Program-made: the position numbers and the translations under genes
Notes under the pieces: generated by a model
Database searches by the model: none
What the model was told of the DNA's origin: nothing
The model's input: only the letters and a program-made list of their open reading frames with translations
Source of the DNA: Micropterix aruncella
Lineage: Eukaryota; Arthropoda; Insecta; Lepidoptera; Micropterigidae
Reading direction: 5' to 3'
DNA: 64,000 nt
Assembly (NCBI GenBank): GCA_944548615.1
Contig: OX155961.1
Coordinates: 25,306,469-25,370,468, forward strand
In this document: piece after piece, positions 29,257 through 40,079 of the stretch
Numbering within the stretch: position 1 is the first letter of the stretch
Layout of the letters: the number at the start of each line of letters is the position of its first letter

Positions 29257-30189
29257 AATCTTTTTCTGTTGCCCTGTAACATCGATAATCGAATTTTCAC
29301 GTTCTAAAGTCGCACGCCCGAGGGAACGGAGAGGTTATGACCTGTATCATAGAATATACACCGCGCGAGGCACAATTTACATTTAGTTGAAAAAGCAGCT
29401 CAGTTGTTCAGATCGTATCGTTTATTCGGTCGTTGGCAGTTCATCGTGACTATAGTCATATTCTCAATATGTCGACACGTGAAATTTCTTCTGATTACGA
29501 GACTGATAGTATTCAATACAGTAAAAAAATGATCAATAAGTTTGGCTCTCTGTTTTGGACGCGATATTCGCCTTTCCATCATAATGTCAATAAAATTTCA
29601 CTTGTAAATTTAATTTTTAGTTTTCTTGTTTTATTTCTTCAACCCTTACAACTATTTTAAATATTTAATAAAATTAGACCGCGATTTTATATAAGAAATC
29701 TGAAAATCGCTCGCGGTTAGAGGGTTAATTGTCTCAGGGGGGCTCAAAATGTTCATTTCCGTTTTAATAACGATAAATATTTGGGCGTTTGCAAAACTCT
29801 CCTTCCTCGTTGGTCGGTGGGCCGAGAAAGTAATCTATAATCAAAGGCAACTCACTTTGTATACGAATAATAATTATGCGTTGGTAGATAGGTACTCAAC
29901 AATGTAAAGACATCGCAGACCGGAAACGATCAGAGGAAATTTTCAAAAAGCAATTTCAAACTGGGATCGATAGAATAATAAAGTGGCCCCTTTAAAGTAG
30001 ACGCAGCGTCGCCGATATCTGCTTCGGCCGTGTCAGGCAACGTAAACGACGTAGAGATATAAATATAAAAACAACGTAAATATTACTTTCATGGCAAATG
30101 AAAGTATTGTGAACGTACTTCTGTGTGTTTGTGTGCCTGTGTGCCTGTGTGTTTGTGTATTTCTCCAAGATAGCGCCCAAATTCTAGAT
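29257..30189. other. unclassified stretch with R6 copy 2 at 29728-29850
   Basis: No gene is supported. The R6 copy matches 1770-1900. Short GT repeats occur at 30120-30160. Confidence 0.35.
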
Positions 30190-30430
30190 CCGATTGAGCA
30201 GAAATTTGGCATGTAGGAATCATTTCGTCATGGCAAGAGTTTAAAAAAATTAAGTTAAATCGGTCCACCGGGGGACCTAGTCATACATCAATCTTGCTAG
30301 TCATTATACATCATCAAGCGCGCTAGTCAGTCTCGAAATAATGGACTTAGAGACTTGAAATTCGGTACAAAGATGCGCCGTAGGGTCGAAATCACATGGT
30401 TAAATTTTGGTTTTAATATCTCTTATAAAA
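30190..30430 (-). repeat. R5 repeat, minus copy
   Basis: The reverse complement has 'ccgattt.actt', 'ctcttgccatgac' and 'atgccaaatttctgctcaat'. A duplicated 'gctagtca' patch occurs at 30270-30330. Confidence 0.6.
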
Positions 30431-30442
30431 GCGACAAAAAAA

Positions 30443-30655
30443 GGGGGAGTTGGGGGTTGGGTTTCGTGGGGGTGGGGGGGGTGGATCGAGGGTGGGTGTG
30501 GCATTAGAGGGGTGTTGGGAGGGAGTGTGGCATTATAGGGGGTGGTTTAATAGGGGGGTTGGGGGAAGGGGGGTAAGTTCTATGAGAGGGATGAGGAGAG
30601 GAGGTTGGGTTGGCAGGAGGAGGATGGGTTGGGGGAGGGTCGGGGGTTAGATGCG
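30443..30655 (+). repeat. G-rich strand-asymmetric tract
   Basis: About 210 bp with dozens of G runs of 3-8 (for example gggggtgggggg) and almost no C on the plus strand. It could form G-quadruplexes. The Gly/Arg-rich reading frame over it is compositional. Confidence 0.85.
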
Positions 30656-30929
30656 GTGAGGGCAGAAAGCTTTGATGGTTTGATGCGTGTGAGGGCAGAG
30701 AGGGGCTGCCTGCTTGCCGGAAAAGTCCTGGGGTGGCAACCGTTTTTCTTTTTAATTGCCAATTTCTGAAAATTATAGCGAGGTGCCATTTTAATTAATT
30801 AGATAAAGAAAATACATAAGTCTTACAGTATTTTCTTATTACTTAGATAAATGTATATAGACAGTACATAAGCGAGTATCTAGTAGACGAGTCCTCGAAC
30901 TCAATCAGAACATACCTACTATTCGTATT

Positions 30930-31515
30930 ATAGATAAGATAAAACGAATTTACGACTTGCAACCGCCGTTATCTGGATTAGACTAAAGTGCTGTCAATCG
31001 TCATTTGCGGGTAGGTGGCTAACTGATGCTGTTCCTTCGCAGATTATAACGTAAAAGGCGGCGGGTTGGGATCGCGCGAATATGTGGATTGTTAAGAAGG
31101 TTTTAAGATTTTAAAAAGAGGGTTCCACGTAGAAGAGAGTTTGTAACCGCCGTTTTTATTGAAGTTCGGGGTCCTTCTTATTTCAATATTATATATCTTA
31201 GATCACGAGGGGAAAGTAAAGTTGTTATTTGGATACCACAATGGGATTTAAAACTGCACCGAGTGGTTAGTTTCGCTATCCAATATATGTATGTTCACAG
31301 ATCGCCGATTTTTCTTACTGCACGTTTTTAACAGCTTTGATGTGCTCCGTCAGTCGAGTGGCTATGGACTGTTTCGTTTGTCCAACGTAGGCGAAACCAT
31401 AGCTACATTCGATTTTATACACAGCCGGGGTTTCCAGTATTATTACATCCTTTACAGTCGTCGGATGCCGTTTTCATCCTGTGTTAATGTCATACAACCG
31501 CAATAGTTTTTGATT
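30930..31515 (-). pseudogene. Penelope-like element fragment with GIY-YIG endonuclease
   Basis: On the minus strand, about 31450-31340, the translation ETPAVYKIECSYGFAYVGQT followed by RLTEHIKAVKN matches the GIY-YIG domain at the C-terminus of Penelope-like retroelements (YKI...YVGQT core, then R and the EH helix). A frame break follows, then SAICEH. The flanks carry the hairpin-family tags: 'aaaacgaatttac' and 'ttgcaaccgccgttatct' at the left, 'aatgtcatacaaccgc' at the right. This ties the hairpins to Penelope termini. The RT domain is absent. Confidence 0.8.
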
Positions 31516-31524
31516 TTATACAAC

Positions 31525-32197
31525 AACTGGAGCTGTCAACTAAAACGGGCGAATCCGTCACCTCAGGATTTTTTAACGATTGGTCGTTCTATCTCCCGTG
31601 AAGTGAACGCAGAAGACTTAGGACAAAACAGTCCACCGTTAAGCTCCGTCACATGCCCGTAAGAGGCCAACGCCTTATCCGCGAGATAACCAGGTATGTT
31701 ACCCAGCGGGCTTACACTCACGCCCTTACTTCCAGTTGCGACCAGATTACTCCGGTCTCTCGACTGGTTACGAGTTCGAGGTCGCTTGCAAGGTGTTCTC
31801 CCTTACGAAGCGGTAAAACGGTGTAAACCGAATCTATCGCGGACGACGGCATCTTTTGCCCTGCTGTTCACCCGGGATCGGGTAGGCGATGGTCGTTTCA
31901 AGAGCAGTCGCGGTAAGGTCCGCAACCATCCCTGCTCTATAGGAAACAGTACTGCTTCCAGACTCCCCCGACTGTTAGTCAGAATGCATAGTCGATTGGC
32001 TTACGCCGCATGGTGCGCAGACCGTCCAGGAGCGCCAGAAGATTGACTCCTAGGGGAAACTTGCCCCAACGTCAGAGTCCTACCCGGGCTGGCATTTCAT
32101 GCGTGAAGGCCTCCGGATGAGTGTTGACCCATGAGTGTGACCAACCCTGAACAAATGGGTCTTCGTGGCCAACTCAGCAAGGGCCCATTAGCTCCCA
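31525..32197 (+). repeat. R2 repeat, near-complete copy
   Basis: It runs from 'agctgtcaactaaaacgggc' to 'gggcccattagctccc', the same ends as the copy flanked by target duplications at 48796-49467. A 116-codon frame (31696-32046) has a same-length counterpart at 48966-49316. Confidence 0.8.
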
Positions 32198-32730
32198 TTA
32201 GATTGTTTACAACATTTTTATGTGAATATCTACTGAAATAATATTTAAAAAATTATAATTTAATGCTCCTTGCATCAATGGTACAGATTTTAAACAGACC
32301 CCGCTGATAAGCGTCGTAGTTTTCGGTGGGTGGCCCGCTGTGGGGCTTTGCCTACTCCGAGCCAGACGAGACCGAGCCCCCTTCCGCCGCGCCGATGTTT
32401 GCGGTTTGGCTGAATGCGTTATCTGCGATGTCCAGCCAGTTAGTTGCGAAGGTGTGCGCGGTCTAAATAACGCGATATGTCCGCCGCCAGAACGGAAATA
32501 TTTCGATAGTGATTTTACACGGCCGCAAAATTATTGATATCGCTTCTGGCGGCGCGCAGATAATGTACGAAACGCCGCCCATAAATCCGCGCCGCGCGCC
32601 TCGCGCTAAATCGGATTACGCCGGGCAGTTATACGCTATGTCCAAACTAACCTCAATTAGTCGCCCACCAAGTAATGTATGCGGCTCCATTTAATGCGCT
32701 CTAATGGACGATGGATAATAAATTGCCGTT
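32198..32730. other. unclassified GC/CpG-rich patch
   Basis: It contains many CpGs, unlike the surroundings, and short plus-strand frames (32340-32537, 32509-32694) with no family I recognise. It could be an eroded TE 5' region. Confidence 0.3.
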
Positions 32731-32873
32731 CAATGCGATAGCTTGTAAAGTAGTCAAATAATATAAATATCTAACCCGCCATTGATAGAGGCTTCAGTCG
32801 CGTGCAGTTATGTTTTAGATAACAGGCGACATGTTAGAGTAAGAAACACAACGTAGAATCATTGATTATATAG

Positions 32874-33775
32874 TGAAAAGACTAAGGAAATTGATTTATA
32901 TGTTTATTCAATTGCGAGATATTCTGGACCTACCCTATTTAAAAACAATATATTACGCTATATGCCAATCCATAATGACATACGGTATACTTGGATGGGG
33001 AGCTTGCGGAAAAACCCTCTTCCAGATAGTGAACATTGTCCAAAAGGCAATAATTAGAATCGGAAGCCTATGCGTTACCTTTCTGACGATCTGTATGTTG
33101 AGGCACAATTGCTTGATTTGAGGCAGTTATATTGCCTGAAATCAATACTTCATCTTAAAAACAACAATGAAGACGAATTTTGTGTTTCTCCGGAAAACAG
33201 GGAGAGATCAGGTCGTTATAAGGGAAACTTTGAAGTGCCGAAACGTCTAACGTCTTTTGGACAACATCATTACAGCTTTCTTGCTCCAAGAATGGTTAAT
33301 ATCATGAGTAAAGAGAACATATTGGAAATTAGCAGCAACCAACAAAAATATCACCTTACATTATGGTTAATAAACCTTGGTAGGAGAGAGACGGAGAAAA
33401 CATTCATTACAATTATAAAATAAATAAATATATTTATTTTCTATATATTTTATATACGTATTTTTACAAATTGTTATATATTATTAGTTATTATTATAAA
33501 TGATTATTTATTATTTCTATTATATATTATTAATATTATTATACATTATTATTTAGTATTACTTGTTTATAGTTCTAATATTATTTTGGTGTAGTGAGAA
33601 TTTAATTTTAACTTGATTTGTATAAATTTTTTTATTTTTATTTTGGAAGTTATGTAGTTTATAATCATTTGTATTGGTGTTCTCCTTATAACAGGCTCTG
33701 CCTAGTTAGGATCAACACAAACTATGTTAAGTGCTAACGGTGTATATTTTTTTGTTTACCAATAAATAAATAAAT
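32874..33775 (+). pseudogene. CR1-group LINE, 5'-truncated C-terminal half
   Basis: Two overlapping frames (32873-33121 and 33070-33423) give the post-RT region: LKTIYYAICQSIMTYGILGW, then LYCLKSILHLKNN and HHYSFLAPRMVNIMS. A one-base shift occurs near 33090. After the stop at about 33423 comes an AT-rich 3' UTR ending in an (AATA)n tail at 33762-33775. It is inserted at 'gattatatag|ggttgca' inside an R7-related segment. Confidence 0.75.
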
Positions 33776-34020
33776 AGGGTTGCATTAATTGCTCGATGCC
33801 GTTCTACGTTTTGGCAGCTAGGATTACGACGAAACGCAACGTGTAGATGACACTCATATTGACACCAAATATTGCTTTATCATCTCTTTTGCCGGGTAGC
33901 CCAATAGATGTCGTTCTAAACGCGAATGCTTGTAAATTAGCCAAATATTTAAAATATCTAACCCGCCATTGATAGAGACTTCAGTCGCATGCAGTTGTGT
34001 ATTATATAACAGGCGACATA

Positions 34021-34209
34021 TTTTTTTGTTTTTTTTTTCCTTTTTTTATACATATTTTTTTTTAAATTCAACCATTGTTCATGCATTGTGCTAATTGCGT
34101 ACTCATATAAAAAGGATATTGATGTAGTCATGTAACTGTAGTATATATATGTCACTGTATGTGTTGTCAATATTCTGTTTGGGTACCAAATAAAATAAAA
34201 TAAAATAAA
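34021..34209 (+). mobile_element. very short LINE 3' tail insertion, (AAAAT)n
   Basis: T-rich sequence followed by 'ggtaccaaataaaataaaat'; the uninterrupted segment 1 reads 'gcgacatgttagag'. The same tail type ends the LINE at 53532-55716. Confidence 0.6.
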
Positions 34210-34517
34210 ATGTTAGAGTTACAAGCACAACGTAGAAGCATGGATTATATAGGGTTGCACCATGCCGTACTACATTTTGGCAACTAGGATTTTACGACGA
34301 AACGCAACGTGTAGATGACAATTGAGCGGTGTCGATTACAACGACTGAATCTGTCACCCCAGGCTGTTATGAAGACAGCATGCTATTCCATACCTAAGGT
34401 TATAGTCAGTTACAAGAATCATGTTGAAGCTACATTATACCGTTATTTCGTATTACCCGTACGGAGTACGAGGAAACAAATAATCGAGTACTGCAGATTC
34501 AACAATATTAATTGTAA

Positions 34518-34870
34518 GGCTCCCGACGAGGGAACTCCTCAACTCTCAATAGCACAGACACGAAATTTTGTATACTCATTCAGTTATGATAGCCCGTTCT
34601 AAGTTTTACCATGACATGGCTGCTGCACCCAGGGTTGGCTCCCGGCGAGGGGCTTCTTAACGGCTGACAGCACAGACACGAAATTTTGTATATGCATTTA
34701 ATTACGACAGCCCGTTCTAAGTTTCACGAAGACAGGACTGCAGCACCCAGGGTAGGCTTCCAACGAGGGAACTCCTCAACGGTCAACAGCACAGGCACAA
34801 CATTTTGTATACGCATTCAATTATGATAACACGTCCTAAGTATCACCATAACATGGCTGCTGCACGTATA
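34518..34870 (+). repeat. ~118-bp tandem repeat, three units
   Basis: Units start at 34518, 34637 and 34755 ('ggct(c/t)cc' plus 'cgagg'). Each contains 'caacag.acaga', 'aaattttgtata' and 'catggctgctgcac'. Units are diverged from each other by roughly 10-20 percent by eye. Single relatives lie at 425-545 and about 4610-4680. Confidence 0.8.
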
Positions 34871-35664
34871 AAACATTTTTGGAATCGGTTTTTATTTTTG
34901 TTAAATTTTGTGTATTATTATTATGAGTGTATTATTGTATGTATGAGTGTATTAGTGTATGAGTGTATTATGTGTATTATTATTATTATTACTATAAGTT
35001 TCAAAGTTTTGAACCAACATCTGTATTAAACCACTTAAAGTGCTATTGTTATGTATCCGTGTGTGATACTTGCTCAAGAAAATTAATAATTTGATGTTTG
35101 AATCATGTTTATAAGACAAAGGAAACGGAAAATTTAATAATTCAGGGTTTCGGCGCCACATTGGCCGCCATATTGAATAACTCACTTCGGGTCGGCATTT
35201 CCGATGCCTATTGCGAAATATCGGGACGGATATTTCTAGAGAGAATGCCTTCTGCTCAAATTTCACCCGAAATGCTTCTAGCCTCATAAGGTAAGCCTTA
35301 TCTCCAAATCTCTCCACGACTACGGCGCGTTTTCCGATGGTACACGACAATAATTATCTATAATGTTTTTATACGAATACGGATACGAGTTTCTTCTTAT
35401 TTCCCAAGTTTGGACTAGAAAAGTATGATCCTTTTTATGATGCATGGAGGTCGTAAACAAAGAAGGAATTGGAAAAAACAAACATATATTGATAACACCG
35501 AAACACACCGATATTGACGATTTAATAAATATCACTTTAAATTACATTGGTAAATACGATACAGCTTTCAAAGTATTTGAAAATGTCGTTATGCGCATAC
35601 ATATTGATTTTAACCCCGTTACACCCAGATAAACCCAGATAGCCCCGTTACTCTTGTAAATATA
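34871..35664. other. unclassified
   Basis: Contains a 'tgtattat/gagtgtatta' microsatellite-like stretch (34908-34995). Several frames around 35100-35630 show no recognisable family. Confidence 0.3.
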
Positions 35665-35668
35665 GATG

Positions 35669-36314
35669 TGTGAGGGACCACCCCTCACAAGACTCCAGGT
35701 TATTCGGTGTGAGGTGGTGGTATCAACTTACGAGTTATCTCCGTATTGAAAGGCGGTTTTGAATGAAGTAGAAGGAATTTATTGATCGAAGGTTTGAATA
35801 TTGCCAGTTATAACGCTTGCCGAATAGTTTACGTTGACGCAAGTGTATAGATGCGCGACTGCGGTTACGAGGATATACGGATGAGGATTGTGCGTGTGCT
35901 CCTAGTATCTTGTACTGGGCACGGCTCGAGTCTGTGGGATTACAGACTGATCCTTCGAGACTCAGGGAAAATGAGGAAAGGAAACCAAGGAGCCGGATTC
36001 GTTGACCTAACTCGTGAGAGAGAGTGCCGAATGCCGTCGCAACCTTGGGGAAAGGTGATCACTCGGGGAATGACATGTGACCGAGAAGCCGGGACACCGA
36101 AGTGTGCCGTCGCTATCTGGAGACATGACCACTCGAGGAATGATAATTTGGTTGCTTTTGCGCCAGTTTATATAGGACGATCAATGATGCAATCCAAAAG
36201 TATTCCGAGTAAAAGCACTGCACGAGTGAAAATAATAGCTGAATTGTGTCTGTGGCTTTCATTGGAACTCGATGCATTTGTTGATCGCATGTAATGGACT
36301 TAAGGTCCGTTACA
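35669..36314. mobile_element. solo LTR, 646 bp, with 4-bp target duplication
   Basis: It begins TGTGAGGGACC and ends GGTCCGTTACA. These ends are imperfect inverted repeats (9 of 11) with TG...CA termini. GATG flanks it on both sides (35665-35668 and 36315-36318), a 4-bp duplication as left by Ty3/Gypsy-type integrases. There is no internal gag-pol. It arose by LTR-LTR recombination or is a lone terminus. The 147-codon frame inside is incidental. Orientation is undetermined. Confidence 0.75.
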
Positions 36315-36321
36315 GATGTTT

Positions 36322-36760
36322 TTAATCGTCAAATATCGGGCAATTTAATAAAAAAATATTTGCAGAGACTGGTCGCCTAAAACTTTGCCGTACGTATGAG
36401 GTAATCATAATCTGTTGGAGGTAACGGGTTTTATTCCAGGTGTCATGCCGATGCACTTCCTTGTCGAATATTGCTGAGCTCTTATCGCAAAGAACTTCTT
36501 GAGCAAAAAACGCATATACGATCAATATCCCTATTTTTTTAAAGTGTTTACGACATGACTGCCGTGGACCAATATTCACAATTGCTTGTATGGCTCTTTT
36601 TCCAGAGTGATTACTTTGTTGATATGCACTAAATCATCCCTTAGAAGAATGATATAGCGCAGATGTGGTTCAACCAGCGCGTAATAGATTTCGTCGACTG
36701 ATAAAGTTATTAACGAATTGATACCACAAAAAATGGGAAAATAATTGGAAGTACTCACGA
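36322..36760 (-). pseudogene. CR1-group LINE C-terminal relic
   Basis: Minus-strand frames 36758-36576 and 36579-36322 read YYALVEPHLRYIILL..DDL, then SCRKHFKKIGILIVYAFFAQE and HRHDTWNKTRYL, the usual order of the post-RT region. Small deletions separate the frames. It stops next to the solo LTR, which may have landed in it. Confidence 0.7.
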
Positions 36761-36828
36761 CGACTAAAGGGCTAAAATTGGAATATGAAAGGCAAAGGTC
36801 ACGTTATGAAAGGCAGGTAATACTATCT

Positions 36829-36960
36829 TCAAGGACGAAGAGGTCAAGGAAAACGCAAAATTTCCCGGCTGAATGATTTAGGACAATGTTTTGGATGGAG
36901 CATGATTTCCTTGATCCGGACAGCAGCATCTAAATTTAAGATAGCTAAGATATATAAACA
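36829..36960 (+). pseudogene. LINE C-terminal scrap (RTE/I-type tail)
   Basis: The plus strand reads QGRRGQGKRKISRLNDLGQC, then MISLIRTAASKFK, resembling the insect LINE ending 'GRRGRGR.(K/R)..WLDN...W......LIR.A.DR..W'. Short and decayed. Confidence 0.45.
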
Positions 36961-37828
36961 TAAAATGTATATTTAAATTATGTCATTATATACATATATA
37001 TTATACTTGTTTATATTACCTATATATTTTTAAATGTTTTATTATTATCTTACGTTATTATTTTATAAATATTATATACACTTACGCAATTTATTTTATG
37101 TAATGAGTTAAATATATCTATTAATTTCATATTGTGGCTTTCTTATCCCTTTCCCCAAAAATTTTCCTATTAGATAAAAAGTGTAATTTCTTTTTTATAA
37201 ATTTTATATTTTGCGCTATGAGAATATGTCTAGTTTAATTGTGAAAACATTTGATTGGCCTTAGTTTTGCATAATATGTTTAAAAATTAAATGTAAAGCG
37301 CTGTAATTTTCCTTTACAGTAAAATTAAAAACTACTTTAAAAGCTATGATTATAGTCAACCTGTAAAGAGAAGACACCTAAAGAGAAAGACACCATAACG
37401 AAAGACTAACGAAGTAACATTCCGTAATATAATATCTAATTTACGAAAACATAACACACGATTCTAATTAGATGCCAAGTGTTGGGGCGTAATGAGGCTG
37501 TTAATCAAGATAATTATTGTTATAGCGTGTTTTACGCCATCTAGTGGTATTTTATGAATGTTATCATGGCAATTAATTAACTCAATTACCCCTAGTTTAC
37601 ACTTAATTAATTATTCTCGTGTCTTCGAGGGTAATTTGTTTTGGAGTATCACTCCTATTCCTGTCGGGGTTGTTCATCATCCTCATTGTAATTTAAAGGA
37701 AAATTATTGTCAAAATTGTACGACATTTCAAAAAATCCAATTACTAAAAACAATGTGCAAAAATGTATGGGCGCTGGGCCTACCTTTCCAATAACAATAA
37801 CGTATTTACCATTGAAAAGATTTATTTA
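36961..37828. other. AT-rich, nothing recognised
   Basis: No gene, no pairable inverted repeats. Part may be a LINE 3' UTR belonging to the scrap upstream. Confidence 0.3.
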
Positions 37829-38049
37829 TCATACTACTATTATAAACGCGAAAGTTTGTAAGAATGCATGTATGGATGTTTGTTACTCTTTCACGCCAAA
37901 ACTAGTGAATGGATTTTGATGAAACTTTACAATAATATAGCTTACACATGAGAATAACACATAGGCTATAATTTATAAAGATATATAGTTTTCTGTCATC
38001 ATTATCAATTTTCCATCACCACGCGGGTGAAACCGCGGGGCGCAGCTAG
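37829..38049 (+). mobile_element. 221-bp non-autonomous Helitron
   Basis: It starts TCATACTACTATTATAAACG after an A and ends CTAG (38046-38049) before a T, the A|TC...CTAG|T arrangement of Helitrons. A GC hairpin (CGCGG-gtgaaa-CCGCG) lies about a dozen bases before the end. The body ('aaagtttgt', 'gtttgttactctttcacg', 'tggattttgatgaaac') is the common lepidopteran Helitron 5' sequence and matches 62085-62339 reversed. Confidence 0.88.
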
Positions 38050-38449
38050 TTTATAATATTTATGACTATTACCTGCAGTGAATATCCATAAAATATAGTA
38101 TATTATATTTACGGTCACTGGGCACACCATGTTAAAGAGTTGACACATTACAGAGTTCAAGCAACATATTCCAGTATTTCGAGTCGAGCATTCTTAGGGA
38201 TATATAGTTTGTAGTCACACAGCAGTATTTTATCGTTTCGGGTATTCTGCGATCGTTTTCGTTAAAATAGTTATTCTTTTATTAATCAAGTAATTCAAAA
38301 ATAATTTAAAACAATTTTATCTTAGGAACTATGCACAGAAATATTTTAAACATTGAATAAATAGCAGAAAATGAATACATTGCATAGTCCAGTGACAACG
38401 CCACCTAACTAGGCCGGGATCTGTTCTAAGGTGAACGTTTAATTTTGTA

Positions 38450-38905
38450 TTAACCATTTAACTGCCAAACCCGAGTTATCTCGGGTTGGAGTTGTACCAC
38501 TCTTGCCAACCACGAGTATTCTCGGGCGTTTTGGAGTTTTCATATGAAAGCCAATTAATTTGGCAAATTGACTTGCAGTATTTTGTAGGGGGATGGTTGA
38601 AATGAAACAAAAAGTTAATAAAATAGAAAGAAACAAATAACTAAATTAGTAAACGAATATTTCTCAAAATATCGAACTAAAACTGAAGGTTACTTCGCAA
38701 ATTATTATCAAAATTAGAAAATATTTATAAATGATGAATCCGGAAACAATTCTCGACGCAAATGGACGCTGAGTATAATCGGGTTTGTCTTATAGGTTTT
38801 TTTTAGTCCCATTGCCGGGCCCAAGTATTCTCGGGCATACTTTCTTTTTGTACTACGGCAATTCAATCTAACCTACATAAAAAATCTTGGCAGGCAAATG
38901 GTTAA
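38450..38905. mobile_element. 456-bp TTAA-flanked MITE
   Basis: Ends TTAACCATTTAACTGCCAA (38450-38468) and, reversed, TTAACCATTTGCCTGCCAA (38887-38905): 17 of 19 bases match. The TTAA duplication points to piggyBac-type mobilisation. Its ends differ from those of the 12.1-kb element, so another transposase would be needed. Internal 'gag.attctcgggc' modules repeat near both ends. Confidence 0.8.
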
Positions 38906-39250
38906 AAATACAATGCCAGATTGTGTTAGGTGCCTTAGGGATATAGGTAATTAGCCATATTTAATAGGATATACCTCATAATTGAGATCAGTCGTCATTG
39001 TAACAAATTTTCTACATAAAGAGATCTTCGATTGGTATATGTTTTACAGGTATTGGAAAAGTGGGCCCAAAATGCCTTCTCTTTTGTAAAACTGAAACTA
39101 CAAAACAGTGGTACTAAATGGACGTGGCAAATAAATGGACATTCCGAAGCATTCGAATTCTTTAACCATTTTGTTACCAAAATTATTATTATATTAATTT
39201 AGCATAGAACAGTGCCATATAGACATGTTTCAAATGTATAGACCTATTTA

Positions 39251-39562
39251 ATAATAATAATAATAATAATAATTAAACGCTTTATTTGCTTTAACAAAAC
39301 GGCGAGCTTATTGCCTAAAAGCAATATCTTACAGCTAACCTTAACCTAGTGGAATAACATGTTATGCGGTAAAAATAAAATAATAAATTAAATTTTAATC
39401 ATTTAAATACAGCAGGGAAACAAAACAATAAATTTAAGAAAAAAAACAAACAATAAACCTATAATGACGCAAGGGACGCAATAGGGAGGAAAAAATAGGG
39501 AAAAATAAGGAAAAGTTTATGAGCGTGGGTTCAAGTGTTCTTTGAGCCTGCGTTTGAAGCAT
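39251..39562 (-). mobile_element. extreme 3' end of a LINE
   Basis: On the minus strand the ORF end FKRRLKEHLNPRS-stop is at about 39556-39518, followed by a ~270-bp 3' UTR with GGCAATAAGCTCGCC and AATAAAGCG and an (ATT)n tail (39251-39272). Strongly 5'-truncated. The same 'ggcgagcttattg' module opens R1 copies 2 and 3. Confidence 0.75.
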
Positions 39563-39586
39563 ACAACTATTTATTGATATACATGT

Positions 39587-39655
39587 AATAAATAAAAGCG
39601 ATAAATTGAGCTAATATAATAATTATATTAGCTCAATTTATCGCTTTTATTTATT
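39587..39655. repeat. perfect 34-bp-arm palindrome
   Basis: The arms 39587-39620 and 39622-39655 are exact inverted copies around a single A (39621). The arm sequence includes 'agcgataaattgagctaat'. It is immediately followed by 'aagccgcaattattgcggct', a second, shorter hairpin. Confidence 0.85.
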
Positions 39656-39659
39656 TATT

Positions 39660-40079
39660 TATTTAAGCCGCAATTATTGCGGCTTTATCTACACTGATTG
39701 TATGTATTCTATATTATTGTCATACATAAGGAAAGTTATTAGCAAAAAGGTTAAAAAGAGTGTAAATTTATTCAATGTTTCTTATTCCCTGGACACAAAA
39801 AAATCTCACTCAGTATATTGGTTTTGAGAGTTTTTCAACTAATTAATCTCTAATGCTGAAGGGGATGGGCGCCAATGTCAAGTTTTTGCCCCGGCTCGGA
39901 AAAATCGTAGATCCAGGGCTGTTTTTTAATCAATGCTATGTCCTGGACATCAGAAAGCTGTACATTAGATCGGTCTTGCTGCATGAACGGTTCAAAAGTT
40001 AACCAACTTTTAATGAGGGAGTGATGATATACTCGTATACGAGTGCAGCGCACTAAGGAGATATGCTGATACCACGTAA
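39660..40079. other. unclassified
   Basis: The minus-strand frame 40104-39850 has no family I recognise. Confidence 0.3.

Larger units (their letters stand above)
32731..34320 (+). repeat. two R7-related segments in tandem, each interrupted by a LINE tail
   Basis: Segment 1 is 32731-32873 plus 33776-33880; segment 2 is 33941-34020 plus 34210-34320. They share 'cccgccattgatagag', 'ttcagtcg', 'acaggcgacat', 'gattatatag', and 'gacgaaacgcaacgtgtaga'. Each is split at a different point: the first by the LINE at 32874-33775, the second by a short (AAAAT)n-tailed insert. The last 70 bp match the terminal inverted repeat of R7 at 48113-48728. Confidence 0.65.

Noticed and set aside
35851..36294. 147-codon reading frame
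   Set aside because: It lies wholly inside the solo LTR and resembles no protein family that I know.
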